Below are positions 1 to 6,781 of a DNA stretch of 15,841 bases, piece after piece (within the stretch, counting starts at the first letter, position 1; each line of letters opens with the position of its first letter). The stretch is from an uncultured Bacilli bacterium. Lineage in GTDB: Bacteria; Bacillota_I; Bacilli_A; RF39; UBA660. Made by a program: the position numbers and the translations under genes. The notes under the pieces are model-generated. The model was not told the origin of the DNA and searched no databases. It saw nothing but the letters and a program-made list of their open reading frames with translations. Location of the stretch: positions 1 through 15,841 of the forward strand of contig CANPYQ010000023.1 in the NCBI GenBank assembly GCA_947588865.1, in the 5' to 3' direction.

Positions 1-536
1 ATATGGCGATTTCTCATTCACAATTTGAAACTATTCATGCATATAGAGATGGAAACGGAAGATTAGGAAGAGCTTTAATACCTATACAACTTGCCTTACT
101 TACAGATGAAGAGCCAATACTATTTCTTTCTGAAGTAATAGAGTTATATAAACCAAGTTACCATAAGTTTTTAAATGAAAGTCGAAAAGGGAATATGTTA
201 GGTTTTATCAAGTTTTTTCTTCAGTGTATAATAGAACAGTGTAATAGTAATATTGTAAAAATTAACAGAATTCAAAAAATTTACGAAGAAGATATGAAAT
301 TAATAGAAAAATTGAGTAGTACTGCAATTTATAGAATAATGCCAGCTATCGTACATCAAATTGTATTTACTAAAAAAGAAATTGAAGAGGAATCTGGAGT
401 TTCAAGAAATACTGTGTCTACATTAATTGATAAACTAGAAAGACTTGGTATTTTAGTTAAAGATTCTACATATGCAAAATTAGGATATCGCTATAATAAA
501 ATTTATAATGTTTTTGTTGGTAAAGAAAATTTATAA
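1..536 (+). CDS. Fic family protein (AMPylase-type), 5'-truncated by the window edge
   Basis: This is the C-terminal part of a Fic-domain protein; the first complete codon is at position 3. Fic enzymes transfer AMP, or less often another nucleotide moiety, from a nucleotide to a hydroxyl side chain of a target protein. The signature is HAYRDGNGRLGR (residues 12-23 of the visible part), close to the family HPFxxGNGRxxR with Ala for Pro and Tyr for Phe. The catalytic His and the phosphate-binding GNGR are intact. A long helical stretch follows, then a C-terminal winged-helix-like segment (KKEIEEESGVSRNTVSTLID, about residues 124-143), the usual design of Fic proteins with a DNA-binding tail. 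The methionine at position 3 aligns inside the Fic core, so it is an internal residue and the true start lies upstream. No inhibitory (S/T)xxxE(G/N) helix is visible in this part. The target is unknown. Fic assignment is secure. Confidence 0.93.
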   Translation, partial: MAISHSQFETIHAYRDGNGRLGRALIPIQLALLTDEEPILFLSEVIELYKPSYHKFLNESRKGNMLGFIKFFLQCIIEQCNSNIVKINRIQKIYEEDMKLIEKLSSTAIYRIMPAIVHQIVFTKKEIEEESGVSRNTVSTLIDKLERLGILVKDSTYAKLGYRYNKIYNVFVGKENL

Positions 537-582
537 TTTGTTTTTTTGAAAAAGGTATTAAAAATTTGGAAGGTGATGAGTA

Positions 583-912
583 ATGAAAAAACAAACAGCA
601 GGTAGAGAAAAGTTAGGTAATATTGCACCTAAATTTGCAGAATTAAATGATGATGTATTATTTGGAGAGGTATGGTCAAGAGAAGATAAACTATCCGCTC
701 GTGATAGAAGTTTAATCACTATATCAGCATTATTTGCACAAGGATTATTTCAACAATTAAAAGCACATTTAGCAATAGGAAAAGAACATGGACTTACAAA
801 AGAGGAAGTTGTCGAAGTAGTAACACAGCTAGCATTTTACTCAGGATGGCCTAAAGCTTGGAGTACATTCCCTTTAATTGAAGAAGTATACGGAAGTGAT
901 AAAAATGAATAA
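583..912 (+). CDS. Carboxymuconolactone decarboxylase (CMD) family protein
   Basis: A 109-residue all-helical protein of the CMD/AhpD superfamily, a usual length for a single-domain member. The core runs from about residue 38 (SARDRSLITISALFAQG) through the QLKAHL motif with His62, the GLTKEEVVEV helix and LAFYSGWPKAWS near the C-terminus. It lacks the CxxC pair of AhpD peroxidases, so it belongs to the gamma-carboxymuconolactone decarboxylase-like branch. In anaerobic Bacillota such proteins are often encoded beside oxidoreductases and rarely have a defined substrate, so a true muconolactone role is unlikely. The start is supported by GGAAGGTGATGAG just upstream. It lies 46 bp after the Fic gene and 60 bp before the phosphatase gene, with no clear terminator or promoter between, so it may be cotranscribed with either. 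Family is clear; reaction unknown. Confidence 0.9.
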   Translation: MKKQTAGREKLGNIAPKFAELNDDVLFGEVWSREDKLSARDRSLITISALFAQGLFQQLKAHLAIGKEHGLTKEEVVEVVTQLAFYSGWPKAWSTFPLIEEVYGSDKNE

Positions 913-972
913 GGGAAAATATACTAAATTAAAATAAATAAAAAAATATAATTGAATTTAGAGGTGAATAAT

Positions 973-1761
973 ATGTATGAAGAATATTTAGAGTTTGCAA
1001 AAGAAATTGCTTTATATGCAGGAAAAGTAATGATGGAATTTTACAATGATACTATGAGTTTAAGTTATAAAGAAGATAAGACAGTTGTAACAATCGTTGA
1101 TAAAAAAATAAATAGTTATTTAATAGAAAAGATAAAACAAAAATATCCTAAACATTCTGTTAATGGTGAAGAAGAAAGTTATAATAATTCTAAAGAATAT
1201 GTTTGGGTGTGCGATCCACTAGATGGAACAGGAATGTATGTAAATCATATTCCCGTATTTGTTTTTTCATTAGCATTAGTTTATAATGGTAATCCAATTG
1301 TTGGTGTCGTATATAATGCAAATGAAAATAAAATGTATTCTGCAATTAAAGGTCAAGGAGCATATTGTAATGATATAAAAATTTCTGTAAATAATAAAAA
1401 CTTTGGCGATTTAGGATATAGAACTAATGTTGAAATATTTAACAATGATATAATAGATGATGTATCACTAATAAAAGAATTAAAAAGTAATTCAAAAATC
1501 TCATCAATAGGAAGTGTCGCTAGAAGTTGTATGGCTATTGCAACAGGAGATTTTTCTTGTGATATATTTCCAGGTACCAATCATGGCAATTGTGACATAG
1601 CAGCATCATCTCTTATTGTTACAGAAGCAGGTGGTAGAGTAACCAATTTATATGGACAAGATCAAAGATACGATGAAGATATAAAAGGAGCTATTATATC
1701 TAATGGAATATCTCATAACGAAGTATTGGAAAAAGTTAGAAAATATTATATTAAAAAATAG
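973..1761 (+). CDS. Inositol monophosphatase / CysQ-type phosphatase superfamily protein
   Basis: A 262-residue, metal-dependent phosphatase of the inositol monophosphatase superfamily, which includes inositol-1-phosphatase, 3'(2'),5'-bisphosphate nucleotidase (CysQ) and FBPase-like enzymes. Visible motifs are KEDKTVVTIVD (residues 33-43), GEE (65-67), the metal-binding DPLDGT (81-86) and the second metal site CDIAASSLIVTEAGG with Asp208. All expected catalytic carboxylates are present. I chose ATG 973 because GAGGTG at 961-966 is correctly spaced for it. A longer reading from TTG 952 would place that ribosome binding site inside the gene. The substrate cannot be told from sequence: inositol phosphate, PAP/PAPS or another small phosphate ester are all possible. 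No sulfate-assimilation or inositol genes lie nearby. It is followed by the promoter and leader of the CarD gene. Confidence 0.9.
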   Translation: MYEEYLEFAKEIALYAGKVMMEFYNDTMSLSYKEDKTVVTIVDKKINSYLIEKIKQKYPKHSVNGEEESYNNSKEYVWVCDPLDGTGMYVNHIPVFVFSLALVYNGNPIVGVVYNANENKMYSAIKGQGAYCNDIKISVNNKNFGDLGYRTNVEIFNNDIIDDVSLIKELKSNSKISSIGSVARSCMAIATGDFSCDIFPGTNHGNCDIAASSLIVTEAGGRVTNLYGQDQRYDEDIKGAIISNGISHNEVLEKVRKYYIKK

Positions 1762-1790
1762 TATAAATGTTAGAACATAGGTGAGAGAAC

Positions 1791-1819
1791 TTACAAAAAA
1801 ATTAAAATTGTGTTATAAT
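1791..1819 (+). promoter_or_regulatory. Promoter of the CarD-family gene
   Basis: TTACAA (1791-1796) is separated by 17 bp from an extended -10, TGTTATAAT (1811-1819). Transcription would start near 1826, giving a leader of about 90 nt before the ATG at 1915. Spacing and both boxes are close to the sigma-A consensus. Confidence 0.75.
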
Positions 1820-1837
1820 TAAACTGTAAAAGAAACG

Positions 1838-1900
1838 ACACATGTAGGGCAATAGCTCGTAAATCTGATTACGGAACATATTGCTTACATGTGTGTTTTT
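1838..1900 (+). ncRNA. Structured leader / terminator-like hairpin before the CarD-family gene
   Basis: The leader can fold into one long interrupted hairpin. ACACATGTA (1838-1846) pairs with TACATGTGT (1886-1894). After a bulged G1847, GGCAATA (1848-1854) pairs with TATTGCT (1879-1885, one G-U). After an asymmetric internal loop (GCT opposite GAACA), CGTAA (1858-1862) pairs with TTACG (1869-1873) and closes a six-base loop. A T-tract (1896-1900) follows at once, and AGGAGG lies a few bases later. This shape can act as an intrinsic terminator/attenuator or as a ligand- or protein-responsive leader of the downstream gene. It may instead simply end transcripts from the phosphatase gene, but it lies downstream of the strong promoter at 1791-1819, which argues for attenuation. 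I do not recognise a known riboswitch class in it. Confidence 0.6.
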
Positions 1901-1914
1901 TATAGGAGGTAAAA

Positions 1915-2409
1915 ATGTTTAAAAAAGATGATTATGTAGTATATAAAAGAGATGTATGTAAAATAAGAGAAATTAGAAATAATAAATTAAATGGTAATGA
2001 TTATTATATTTTAGTTCCAATAGATGATGATTCTTTAATTATAGATGTTCCAACGGATAATAAGCTAGGATATCTAAAAAGCATAATAACTAAAGAAGAA
2101 GCAACCAAACTAATAAATAATATACCTAACATAACTCCATTAGAAAATATAGATGATAAATACTTAGAAAGAAAGTATAAAGACTTATTATATAATGGTA
2201 CTCATGAAGACTTAATTAAAATTATTAAGACTGCTTACCTGAGAAATGAAAATAGAGTAAAAAATAATAAAAAGATTAGTGAAAAGGATACTAATTACTT
2301 TAGCTCTGCTGAAAAATATTTATATAATGAACTTTCTATTTCTCTTAATATGAGTTTCGATGAAACAAAAAATTATATAATTAATAAAGTTCAGAAATTA
2401 ATAAAGTAA
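1915..2409 (+). CDS. CarD/CdnL-family transcriptional regulator
   Basis: A 164-residue protein of the CarD/CdnL/TRCF family, which binds the RNA polymerase beta subunit and stabilises open promoter complexes. Residues 1-65 match the N-terminal Tudor-like RNAP-interaction domain (FKKDDYVVYKRDVCKIREI..., then a YYILVPIDD...IDVPTDN strand pair corresponding to the family's xYVLxxxDxxxxMVPV pattern). Residues 75-164 are helical, as expected for the C-terminal DNA-binding domain, and end in EKYLYNELSISLNMSFDETK. Start ATG 1915 is preceded by AGGAGG at 1904-1909. The gene has its own promoter and an unusual hairpin leader. A decayed second copy of its last ~150 bp lies at about 4396-4538. The N-terminal domain diverges from model CarD proteins, so I am confident of family but not of exact role. 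Confidence 0.85.
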   Translation: MFKKDDYVVYKRDVCKIREIRNNKLNGNDYYILVPIDDDSLIIDVPTDNKLGYLKSIITKEEATKLINNIPNITPLENIDDKYLERKYKDLLYNGTHEDLIKIIKTAYLRNENRVKNNKKISEKDTNYFSSAEKYLYNELSISLNMSFDETKNYIINKVQKLIK

Positions 2410-2434
2410 GTTATAAAAATAAAATAATATTATA

Positions 2435-2461
2435 AGGATTATTACTAAATGATCTTTTTTT
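2435..2461 (+). terminator. Intrinsic terminator of the CarD-family gene
   Basis: AGGATTATT (2435-2443) pairs with AATGATCT (2448-2455) with one bulged G and one G-U pair, around an ACTA loop, followed by TTTTTT. It sits 26 bp after the stop codon and just before the GntR promoter. Confidence 0.65.
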
Positions 2462-2471
2462 GTTATTTGTA

Positions 2472-2510
2472 TTGACAACCGTATATATACTGTATATAAT
2501 ATTTATATAC
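2472..2510 (+). promoter_or_regulatory. Consensus promoter with overlapping palindromic operator for the GntR-ABC operon
   Basis: TTGACA (2472-2477), a 17-bp spacer and TATAAT (2495-2500) form a near-perfect sigma-A promoter. A perfect inverted repeat GTATATAA-TAT-TTATATAC (2492-2510) covers the -10 and the start site, and a second self-complementary decamer GTATATATAC (2481-2490) fills the spacer. The first gene of the operon is a GntR-type repressor, so autoregulation through this site is likely. That is inference from position and symmetry. Confidence 0.75.
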
Positions 2511-2524
2511 ACAAGAGGTGAGAT

Positions 2525-2902
2525 ATGGAAATTATAATAAGTAACTCAAGTGAAATTCCAATATATGAACAGATTAAAGAGCAAATAAAAATTAAGATAA
2601 TATCTAGTGAATTAAAAGAAGATGATCTATTACCTTCCATAAGAACATTAGCTAAAGATCTTCATTGTAGTGTGATAACAACAAAAAATGCATATGAAGA
2701 ATTAGTGAAAGAAGGATATATCAAAAATGTCCCATCAAAGGGATTTTATGTTGCAAAAGTAAATAAAGATATAGCTAAAGAAGAACAGTTAAATAAAATA
2801 GAAGAGTTTATGGATAAGGCAGTTTCTATTGCAAAAATGAATAGTATAAATAAGAAAGTATTAAATGAAATATTAAATATATTATATGAGGAGGATAAAT
2901 AA
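2525..2902 (+). CDS. GntR-family transcriptional regulator, YtrA subfamily
   Basis: A 125-residue regulator with an N-terminal winged helix-turn-helix (residues about 8-75: IPIYEQIKEQIKIKI, LLPSIRTLAKDLHCSVITTK, NAYEELVKEGYI, KGFYVAK), the canonical GntR fold. Only a short helical C-terminal tail (about 85-125) follows, in place of a large effector domain. This small architecture defines the YtrA subfamily, whose members normally repress adjacent ABC exporter genes and respond to cell-envelope stress or antibiotics. GAGGTG lies 7 bp before ATG 2525. It is the first gene of a three-gene operon, two bases ahead of the ATPase gene, and its promoter carries a palindrome suited to a dimer of this type. 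Inducer unknown. Confidence 0.92.
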   Translation: MEIIISNSSEIPIYEQIKEQIKIKIISSELKEDDLLPSIRTLAKDLHCSVITTKNAYEELVKEGYIKNVPSKGFYVAKVNKDIAKEEQLNKIEEFMDKAVSIAKMNSINKKVLNEILNILYEEDK

Positions 2903-2904
2903 AA

Positions 2905-3762
2905 ATGGAAAATATTTTAGAAATTAAAAATCTATGTAAAAAATATGATAATTTTGAACTTAAAAATATATCATTTAATTTACCTAAAGGTATGATTATG
3001 GGTTTTATTGGTGAAAATGGTGCAGGGAAGACTACAACAATAAAAGCTATATTAAATATAATTAAATCATATAGTGGAGAAATTAAAATTTTTGGATTAG
3101 ATAACCTTAAGGAAGATAAAAAAGTAAAAGAAGATATTGGGGTCGTATTAGATGATATGTTTTTTCCAGAAATTCTTACTCCAAATGATATAAACAATAC
3201 TATGAAAGGTATATATAAAAATTGGGATTCAAAAATGTTTTATGATTATTTAAAAGAATTTTCTTTATTACCCAATAAACAAATTAAAACTTTTTCTAAA
3301 GGTATGAGAAAAAAACTAGAAATTGCAACCGCACTTTCTCATCATCCTAAACTTTTAATATTAGATGAGCCAACTAGTGGACTTGATCCAGTAGCTAGAG
3401 CAGAAGTAATTCAAATATTTCAAAATATACTAGAAAAAGATGATTGTTCTATTTTACTTTCTAGTCATATTACAACTGATTTAGAACGTATTGCTGATTA
3501 CATAACATTTATAAATAATGGTGAAATTCTTTTATCTAAAACAACAAATGAATTATTAGATAAGTATGGAATAGTAAAATGTACAGAAAAAGAGTTTAAA
3601 GATATTGATAAAAAAGATTATATTAAATATAAAAAATCAAAATATGAATATGAGGTATTAGTTCCTAATAAAAAAGAATTTAAAACTAAATATAATATTA
3701 GTGTAATTGATAAAATAACTTTAGATGATCTTATGGTTCTAATGATTAAGGGGGAAGAATAA
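2905..3762 (+). CDS. ABC transporter ATP-binding protein (YtrB/CcmA type)
   Basis: A 285-residue nucleotide-binding subunit of an ABC-2 type exporter, acting at the cytoplasmic face of the membrane. Walker A is GENGAGKTT (36-44). The signature region is FSKGMRKKLEIA around Gly133, a variant SKGM in place of LSGGQ that is common in this subfamily. Walker B is LLILDEPTSGLDP (Asp154, Glu155) and the switch histidine is His188 in SSHIT. All ATPase motifs are intact. The C-terminal ~80 residues form the variable accessory region of this group. GAGGAGGA at 2888-2895 is the ribosome binding site, inside the end of the GntR gene. The stop codon overlaps the permease start by one base (TAATG), indicating translational coupling. 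Substrate unknown; a peptide or antibiotic exporter is typical for YtrA-controlled systems. Confidence 0.95.
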   Translation: MENILEIKNLCKKYDNFELKNISFNLPKGMIMGFIGENGAGKTTTIKAILNIIKSYSGEIKIFGLDNLKEDKKVKEDIGVVLDDMFFPEILTPNDINNTMKGIYKNWDSKMFYDYLKEFSLLPNKQIKTFSKGMRKKLEIATALSHHPKLLILDEPTSGLDPVARAEVIQIFQNILEKDDCSILLSSHITTDLERIADYITFINNGEILLSKTTNELLDKYGIVKCTEKEFKDIDKKDYIKYKKSKYEYEVLVPNKKEFKTKYNISVIDKITLDDLMVLMIKGEE

Positions 3763-4394
3763 TGATAGGATTTATTAAAAAAGATTTAGCAATGATTAAA
3801 AGTAATTTTAAATTACTAGGAGTATTAATTTTTGTATATGCAATAATGGGTTTAATGGGTAAAATGGATATATCATTTATTTTACCGTTTATGTGCGTAA
3901 TGATAATGATTTCATCATTTAGTTATGATAATTATAATAAATGGGATGCTTATTGTATTTCATTACCTAATGGAAGAAAAAATAGTGTAAAATCTAAATA
4001 TATAACAACGATTTTAATGACTCTTATTGTTTCAATAATCACAGTTATTTTATCTTTCATTATCTCGTATGTTAATACTAAAACTATTAACTATGAACAA
4101 ATATTAGTAACATTGTTTGGTACAGTATTTGGAACATTATTGGTTTTAACAATTATGTATCCGACTATATATAAATTTGGCGTTGAAAAAGCAAGAATTG
4201 GTATCTTTTTACTGGTATTTGGTATAGTTATCATTGGTAGTTTACTTGCAAATTATGTGGATTTATCAAATGTTTTAAAATATCTATCCTTTTTAGAAAA
4301 TTATTTAATAGTAATTTTAATAGTAGTAGCTATTATTATGGTTTATGTATCTTATAAAATATCAGAAAAAATATTTAGTAAAAAAGAATTTTAG
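3762..4394 (+). CDS. ABC-2 type transporter permease
   Basis: A 210-residue integral membrane protein with about six hydrophobic helices (roughly residues 18-32, 37-52, 78-100, 112-132, 142-162 and 175-200) between short charged loops. This pattern and length match ABC-2 permeases encoded with YtrB-type ATPases. The N-terminus (MIGFIKKDLAMIKSNFK) is the usual short cytoplasmic helix of the family. The start overlaps the ATPase stop by one base, so the two are made together as one exporter. There is no terminator directly after the stop codon; instead a decayed copy of the CarD gene's 3' end follows immediately, and a hairpin at 4539-4563 likely ends the transcript. Confidence 0.88.
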   Translation: MIGFIKKDLAMIKSNFKLLGVLIFVYAIMGLMGKMDISFILPFMCVMIMISSFSYDNYNKWDAYCISLPNGRKNSVKSKYITTILMTLIVSIITVILSFIISYVNTKTINYEQILVTLFGTVFGTLLVLTIMYPTIYKFGVEKARIGIFLLVFGIVIIGSLLANYVDLSNVLKYLSFLENYLIVILIVVAIIMVYVSYKISEKIFSKKEF

Positions 4395-4395
4395 G

Positions 4396-4538
4396 AGAAA
4401 AAATAATAAAAAAGTTAGTGAAATTACTTTAACTGTGCTGAAAAATATTTATATAATGAGCTTTCAGTTTCTCTTAATATGAGTTTTGATGAAACAAAAA
4501 ATTATATAATTAATAAAGTTCAAGAATTAATAAAGTAG
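4396..4538 (+). pseudogene. Decayed 3' fragment of a second CarD-family gene
   Basis: This stretch aligns with the last ~150 bp of the intact CarD-family gene (about 2262-2409). From GCTGAAAAATATTTATATAA onward the match is nearly continuous and ends at the same stop position (TAG 4536-4538 against TAA 2407-2409). The readable tail, AEKYLYNELSVSLNMSFDET, differs from the intact protein by I to V here and by a later K to E, while several other base changes are synonymous. Upstream, about 10 bp are missing relative to the intact copy, which breaks the frame, and there is no start or N-terminal domain. Excess synonymous change suggests it comes from a once-functional paralogue and not from a very recent copy. 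It lies 1 bp after the permease stop, so the GntR-ABC operon is bracketed by two CarD tails. Confidence 0.85.
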
Positions 4539-4563
4539 GTTATAAATTTTATAACTTATTTTT
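4539..4563 (+). terminator. Intrinsic terminator after the GntR-ABC operon
   Basis: GTTATAAA (4539-4546) and TTTATAAC (4548-4555) form a perfect 8-bp stem followed by TTATTTTT. The stem is purely AT except for the closing G-C, so efficiency may be modest. Confidence 0.5.
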
Positions 4564-4596
4564 AGTATATAATATTGAAATAAATTAAAAAAATTA

Positions 4597-4632
4597 TGTT
4601 TTTTATTTACGTTTAAGGTAAAACATGATAAT
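4597..4632 (+). promoter_or_regulatory. Possible promoter with imperfect inverted repeat before the small membrane protein genes
   Basis: GATAAT (4627-4632) is a plausible -10. Just upstream, ATGTTTT...TTTAC (from 4597) is mirrored by GTAAAACAT (4618-4626), forming an interrupted inverted repeat. No good -35 lies at the right distance, so this is a weak call. Confidence 0.3.
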
Positions 4633-4677
4633 ATTTGTTTATAAAATAAAAAAATATATTTGAAAGAGAGATATAAT

Positions 4678-5097
4678 ATGAAAAAAATATTAACCACTAC
4701 TTTAACTATTGTTTTGTCACTTATATTAACTTTTACAATTTCTAACATATTTAGCTTATATAATTTAAATGATAAATTAACCTTTACAGCACTTACATAT
4801 TTATTATTTATATTTTGTTTTATAACTTATATTTTATTATCGATAGTTTATATAATTAGTAAAAAAATTAAAAAAGAAAAAATTGGGATAAAAAAAATAC
4901 TAAGTATATTACTTCTTTTTATATCTTTAATTTTAATTTTAGGCTTTATTGTAGTTTTAAATATTGATTGGCTAAACTATTATTCAATTGCTAATTCTAG
5001 TCCATTTTATGTATTTATTTTAGTAAGAGGTTTAGAATTTTTACTACCATCAATTATTTTAATAGTAGTAAGTGTAATTCTTTTATTAAAAAAATAA
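4678..5097 (+). CDS. Small four-helix membrane protein, function unknown
   Basis: I do not recognise this 139-residue protein. It has four predicted membrane helices, at about residues 4-24, 36-60, 75-97 and 118-137, with a lysine-rich cytoplasmic-type loop between helices 2 and 3 (SKKIKKEKIGIKK) and a short KK tail. No catalytic motif, cysteine pair or signal for secretion is visible. The start at ATG 4678 follows GAAAGAGAG at 4662-4670; a longer reading from TTG 4660 would contain that site and is less likely. It follows the decayed CarD fragment and lies 34 bp ahead of another small membrane protein of similar size and topology, so the two are probably cotranscribed and may be distant relatives or partners. 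Confidence 0.75.
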   Translation: MKKILTTTLTIVLSLILTFTISNIFSLYNLNDKLTFTALTYLLFIFCFITYILLSIVYIISKKIKKEKIGIKKILSILLLFISLILILGFIVVLNIDWLNYYSIANSSPFYVFILVRGLEFLLPSIILIVVSVILLLKK

Positions 5098-5131
5098 TAT
5101 ATAAATATAAATAACTTTAAAGGAGACTATA

Positions 5132-5509
5132 ATGAATAATAAAAATCAAAAAAATATACAAAATATAATTTCAATAAGAAAAATATATATGGCACTAGTT
5201 TCGCTTATTATTTTAATTTGGGCATTTTTTAAAAATAAATTTATAATTAAATTATTTATTCTTCCATTTATAGTTTGTTCTATAGCTGTAATTTTAGAAA
5301 ATATATTTTTGATACTAAATAAATTAAAATTATCTAAAATTTTTAGAAATATATTTTATATAAGCTTTTTTACATATGTATTTAGCATTTTAACTTATAT
5401 AACTTACTACAGTATAGTAAATAAAAGTTATTCATTTTTAATATTTGTATTTATATTTTTATTTTTTATTATTAATTTAATAAAAAATAGATTCTTTAAG
5501 AAGAAATAA
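5132..5509 (+). CDS. Small four-helix membrane protein, function unknown
   Basis: A 125-residue protein that I do not recognise. A polar N-terminus (about 16 residues, rich in Asn and Lys) is followed by four hydrophobic helices at about 18-34, 36-60, 70-92 and 98-118, and a very basic tail (KNRFFKKK). By the positive-inside rule both termini are likely cytoplasmic. AAAGGAGAC upstream of ATG 5132 is a good ribosome binding site. It sits between the other small membrane protein and the carboxypeptidase gene. The extended -10 of the latter starts 2 bp after its stop, so the two small genes probably form their own short transcription unit. Confidence 0.75.
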   Translation: MNNKNQKNIQNIISIRKIYMALVSLIILIWAFFKNKFIIKLFILPFIVCSIAVILENIFLILNKLKLSKIFRNIFYISFFTYVFSILTYITYYSIVNKSYSFLIFVFIFLFFIINLIKNRFFKKK

Positions 5510-5510
5510 A

Positions 5511-5519
5511 TGATATAAT
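5511..5519 (+). promoter_or_regulatory. Extended -10 promoter directly abutting the carboxypeptidase start
   Basis: TGATATAAT is a perfect extended -10 (TGnTATAAT). The -10 ends only 4 bp before ATG 5524, so transcription should begin around 5526, at or inside the first codons, and no Shine-Dalgarno sequence is visible. This would give a leaderless or nearly leaderless mRNA beginning with ATGATG... or using ATG 5533. Confidence 0.55.
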
Positions 5520-5523
5520 ATAT

Positions 5524-6753
5524 ATGATGATTATGAAAAAGATATTTTATTTATTATTATTAATTATATTTCCGTTAAGCGTAAATGCGATTGATTTACC
5601 AAAATTAAATTCATCTAAAGTAGTTTTATACGATATAAATGATGATGAATTAATTTATGAATTAAACGGTGATGATATTACAAATATTGCAAGTTTAACT
5701 AAAATTATGACTGCAATCACTGCTATTGAAAATATAAAAAATTTAGATGATTATGTAACAATTACTAACGATATGTTATATGAGGTTCCAAGTGATGCTT
5801 CTGTAGCTGGGCTAAAAGTTAATGATAAGGTAACTTTAAGAGATTTACTTTATGGATTAATGTTGCCATCAGGTGCAGATGCTGCGGTTGCGTTAGGGTA
5901 TGCTGTTAGTGGATCAACAACTGAATTTGTTAATCTTATGAATCAAAAAGCTCTAGAACTTGGACTTCAAAATACACATTATTCAAATAGTACAGGTTAT
6001 GATATAGATAATCACTATAGTACTGCAAAAGATATACTATCTATACTTATTTATGCTTTAGATAATGAATTATTTAGTGAAATATATAAAACTAACACTT
6101 ATACACTTTCAAATGGATTAAAAGTTGAAAGCACACTAAATAAATATAATAGATTAACACACTATAATTTATCTAATATAATAGGTAGTAAAACAGGATT
6201 TACTTATGATGCTGGATTGTGTATGGCATCTTTAATAGAAATAGAAAATAAAGATTTTATTTTAATTACATTAAATGCAGATTATAAAATGAGTAATTCT
6301 TATCACTTAGAAGATGCGGAAAGTGTTATAAATTATATAAAAGATAATTATATTTATAAAACAATATATAAAAAAGATGATGTAATTTTAAGCATACCAG
6401 TTAAAAATTCTAATATAGATAGCTATGATATCAAGGTAAAAGATGATTTAGAAAAATATGTGTATAAAGATATGGATATGTCTAATTTTAAATTTGAATA
6501 TGATGGATTAAAATATCTGAGTTATAAAAATAAACAAGGTGAGAAAATAGGTACCATCAAGTATTTTTACAAAGATAAATTACTTAAAGAAGATGATGTA
6601 TATTTAGATGATAAAATTAGTATTTCTTATATAAAATATATAAAATCTAATTTGGTTTATTTTGGTCTTGGGTTAGTTTTATTACTTTTAATTATTATAT
6701 TTATAATATTTAAAATTGTTAAAAGAAAAAATAAATTAAAACATAATTTTTAA
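5524..6753 (+). CDS. D-alanyl-D-alanine carboxypeptidase (PBP5/DacA-type, peptidase S11)
   Basis: A 409-residue penicillin-binding protein that trims the terminal D-Ala from peptidoglycan stem peptides outside the membrane. After a signal peptide (KKIFYLLLLIIFPLSVNA, residues 5-22) comes the S11 serine peptidase domain. It has SLTK with nucleophile Ser57 and Lys60, SGAD at 116-119 in place of the usual SGN, and KTG at 223-225. A C-terminal accessory segment (about 265-365) leads to one membrane helix (about 376-396) and a basic tail, so the enzyme is tethered by a transmembrane anchor instead of the amphipathic helix of PBP5. Three in-frame ATGs (5524, 5527, 5533) are candidate starts and none has a clear ribosome binding site; 5533 would begin MKKIF, an ideal signal peptide. 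Function secure, start uncertain. Confidence 0.93.
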   Translation: MMIMKKIFYLLLLIIFPLSVNAIDLPKLNSSKVVLYDINDDELIYELNGDDITNIASLTKIMTAITAIENIKNLDDYVTITNDMLYEVPSDASVAGLKVNDKVTLRDLLYGLMLPSGADAAVALGYAVSGSTTEFVNLMNQKALELGLQNTHYSNSTGYDIDNHYSTAKDILSILIYALDNELFSEIYKTNTYTLSNGLKVESTLNKYNRLTHYNLSNIIGSKTGFTYDAGLCMASLIEIENKDFILITLNADYKMSNSYHLEDAESVINYIKDNYIYKTIYKKDDVILSIPVKNSNIDSYDIKVKDDLEKYVYKDMDMSNFKFEYDGLKYLSYKNKQGEKIGTIKYFYKDKLLKEDDVYLDDKISISYIKYIKSNLVYFGLGLVLLLLIIIFIIFKIVKRKNKLKHNF

Positions 6754-6781
6754 GATAATAGAAAGTGAAAGGTGGAATAAC

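Noticed and set aside
952..972. TTG start at 952 for the inositol monophosphatase-like gene
   Set aside because: GAGGTG at 961-966 is ideally placed for ATG 973 and would lie inside the longer reading.
1353..1580. Reverse-strand reading frame inside the phosphatase gene
   Set aside because: Fully inside a well-supported gene on the + strand; no motif or ribosome binding site. The same applies to reverse frames at 2826-3197, 4527-4748, 12221-12451 and 14781-14999.
1838..1900. Known riboswitch (purine, preQ1, fluoride, T-box) or small SRP RNA
   Set aside because: None of the conserved core bases of these classes are present in the leader hairpin; only its shape is similar to a terminator or attenuator.
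4395..4538. Functional small protein encoded by the CarD tail fragment
   Set aside because: No start codon with a ribosome binding site in the conserved frame, a ~10-bp deletion relative to the intact gene, and no N-terminal domain.
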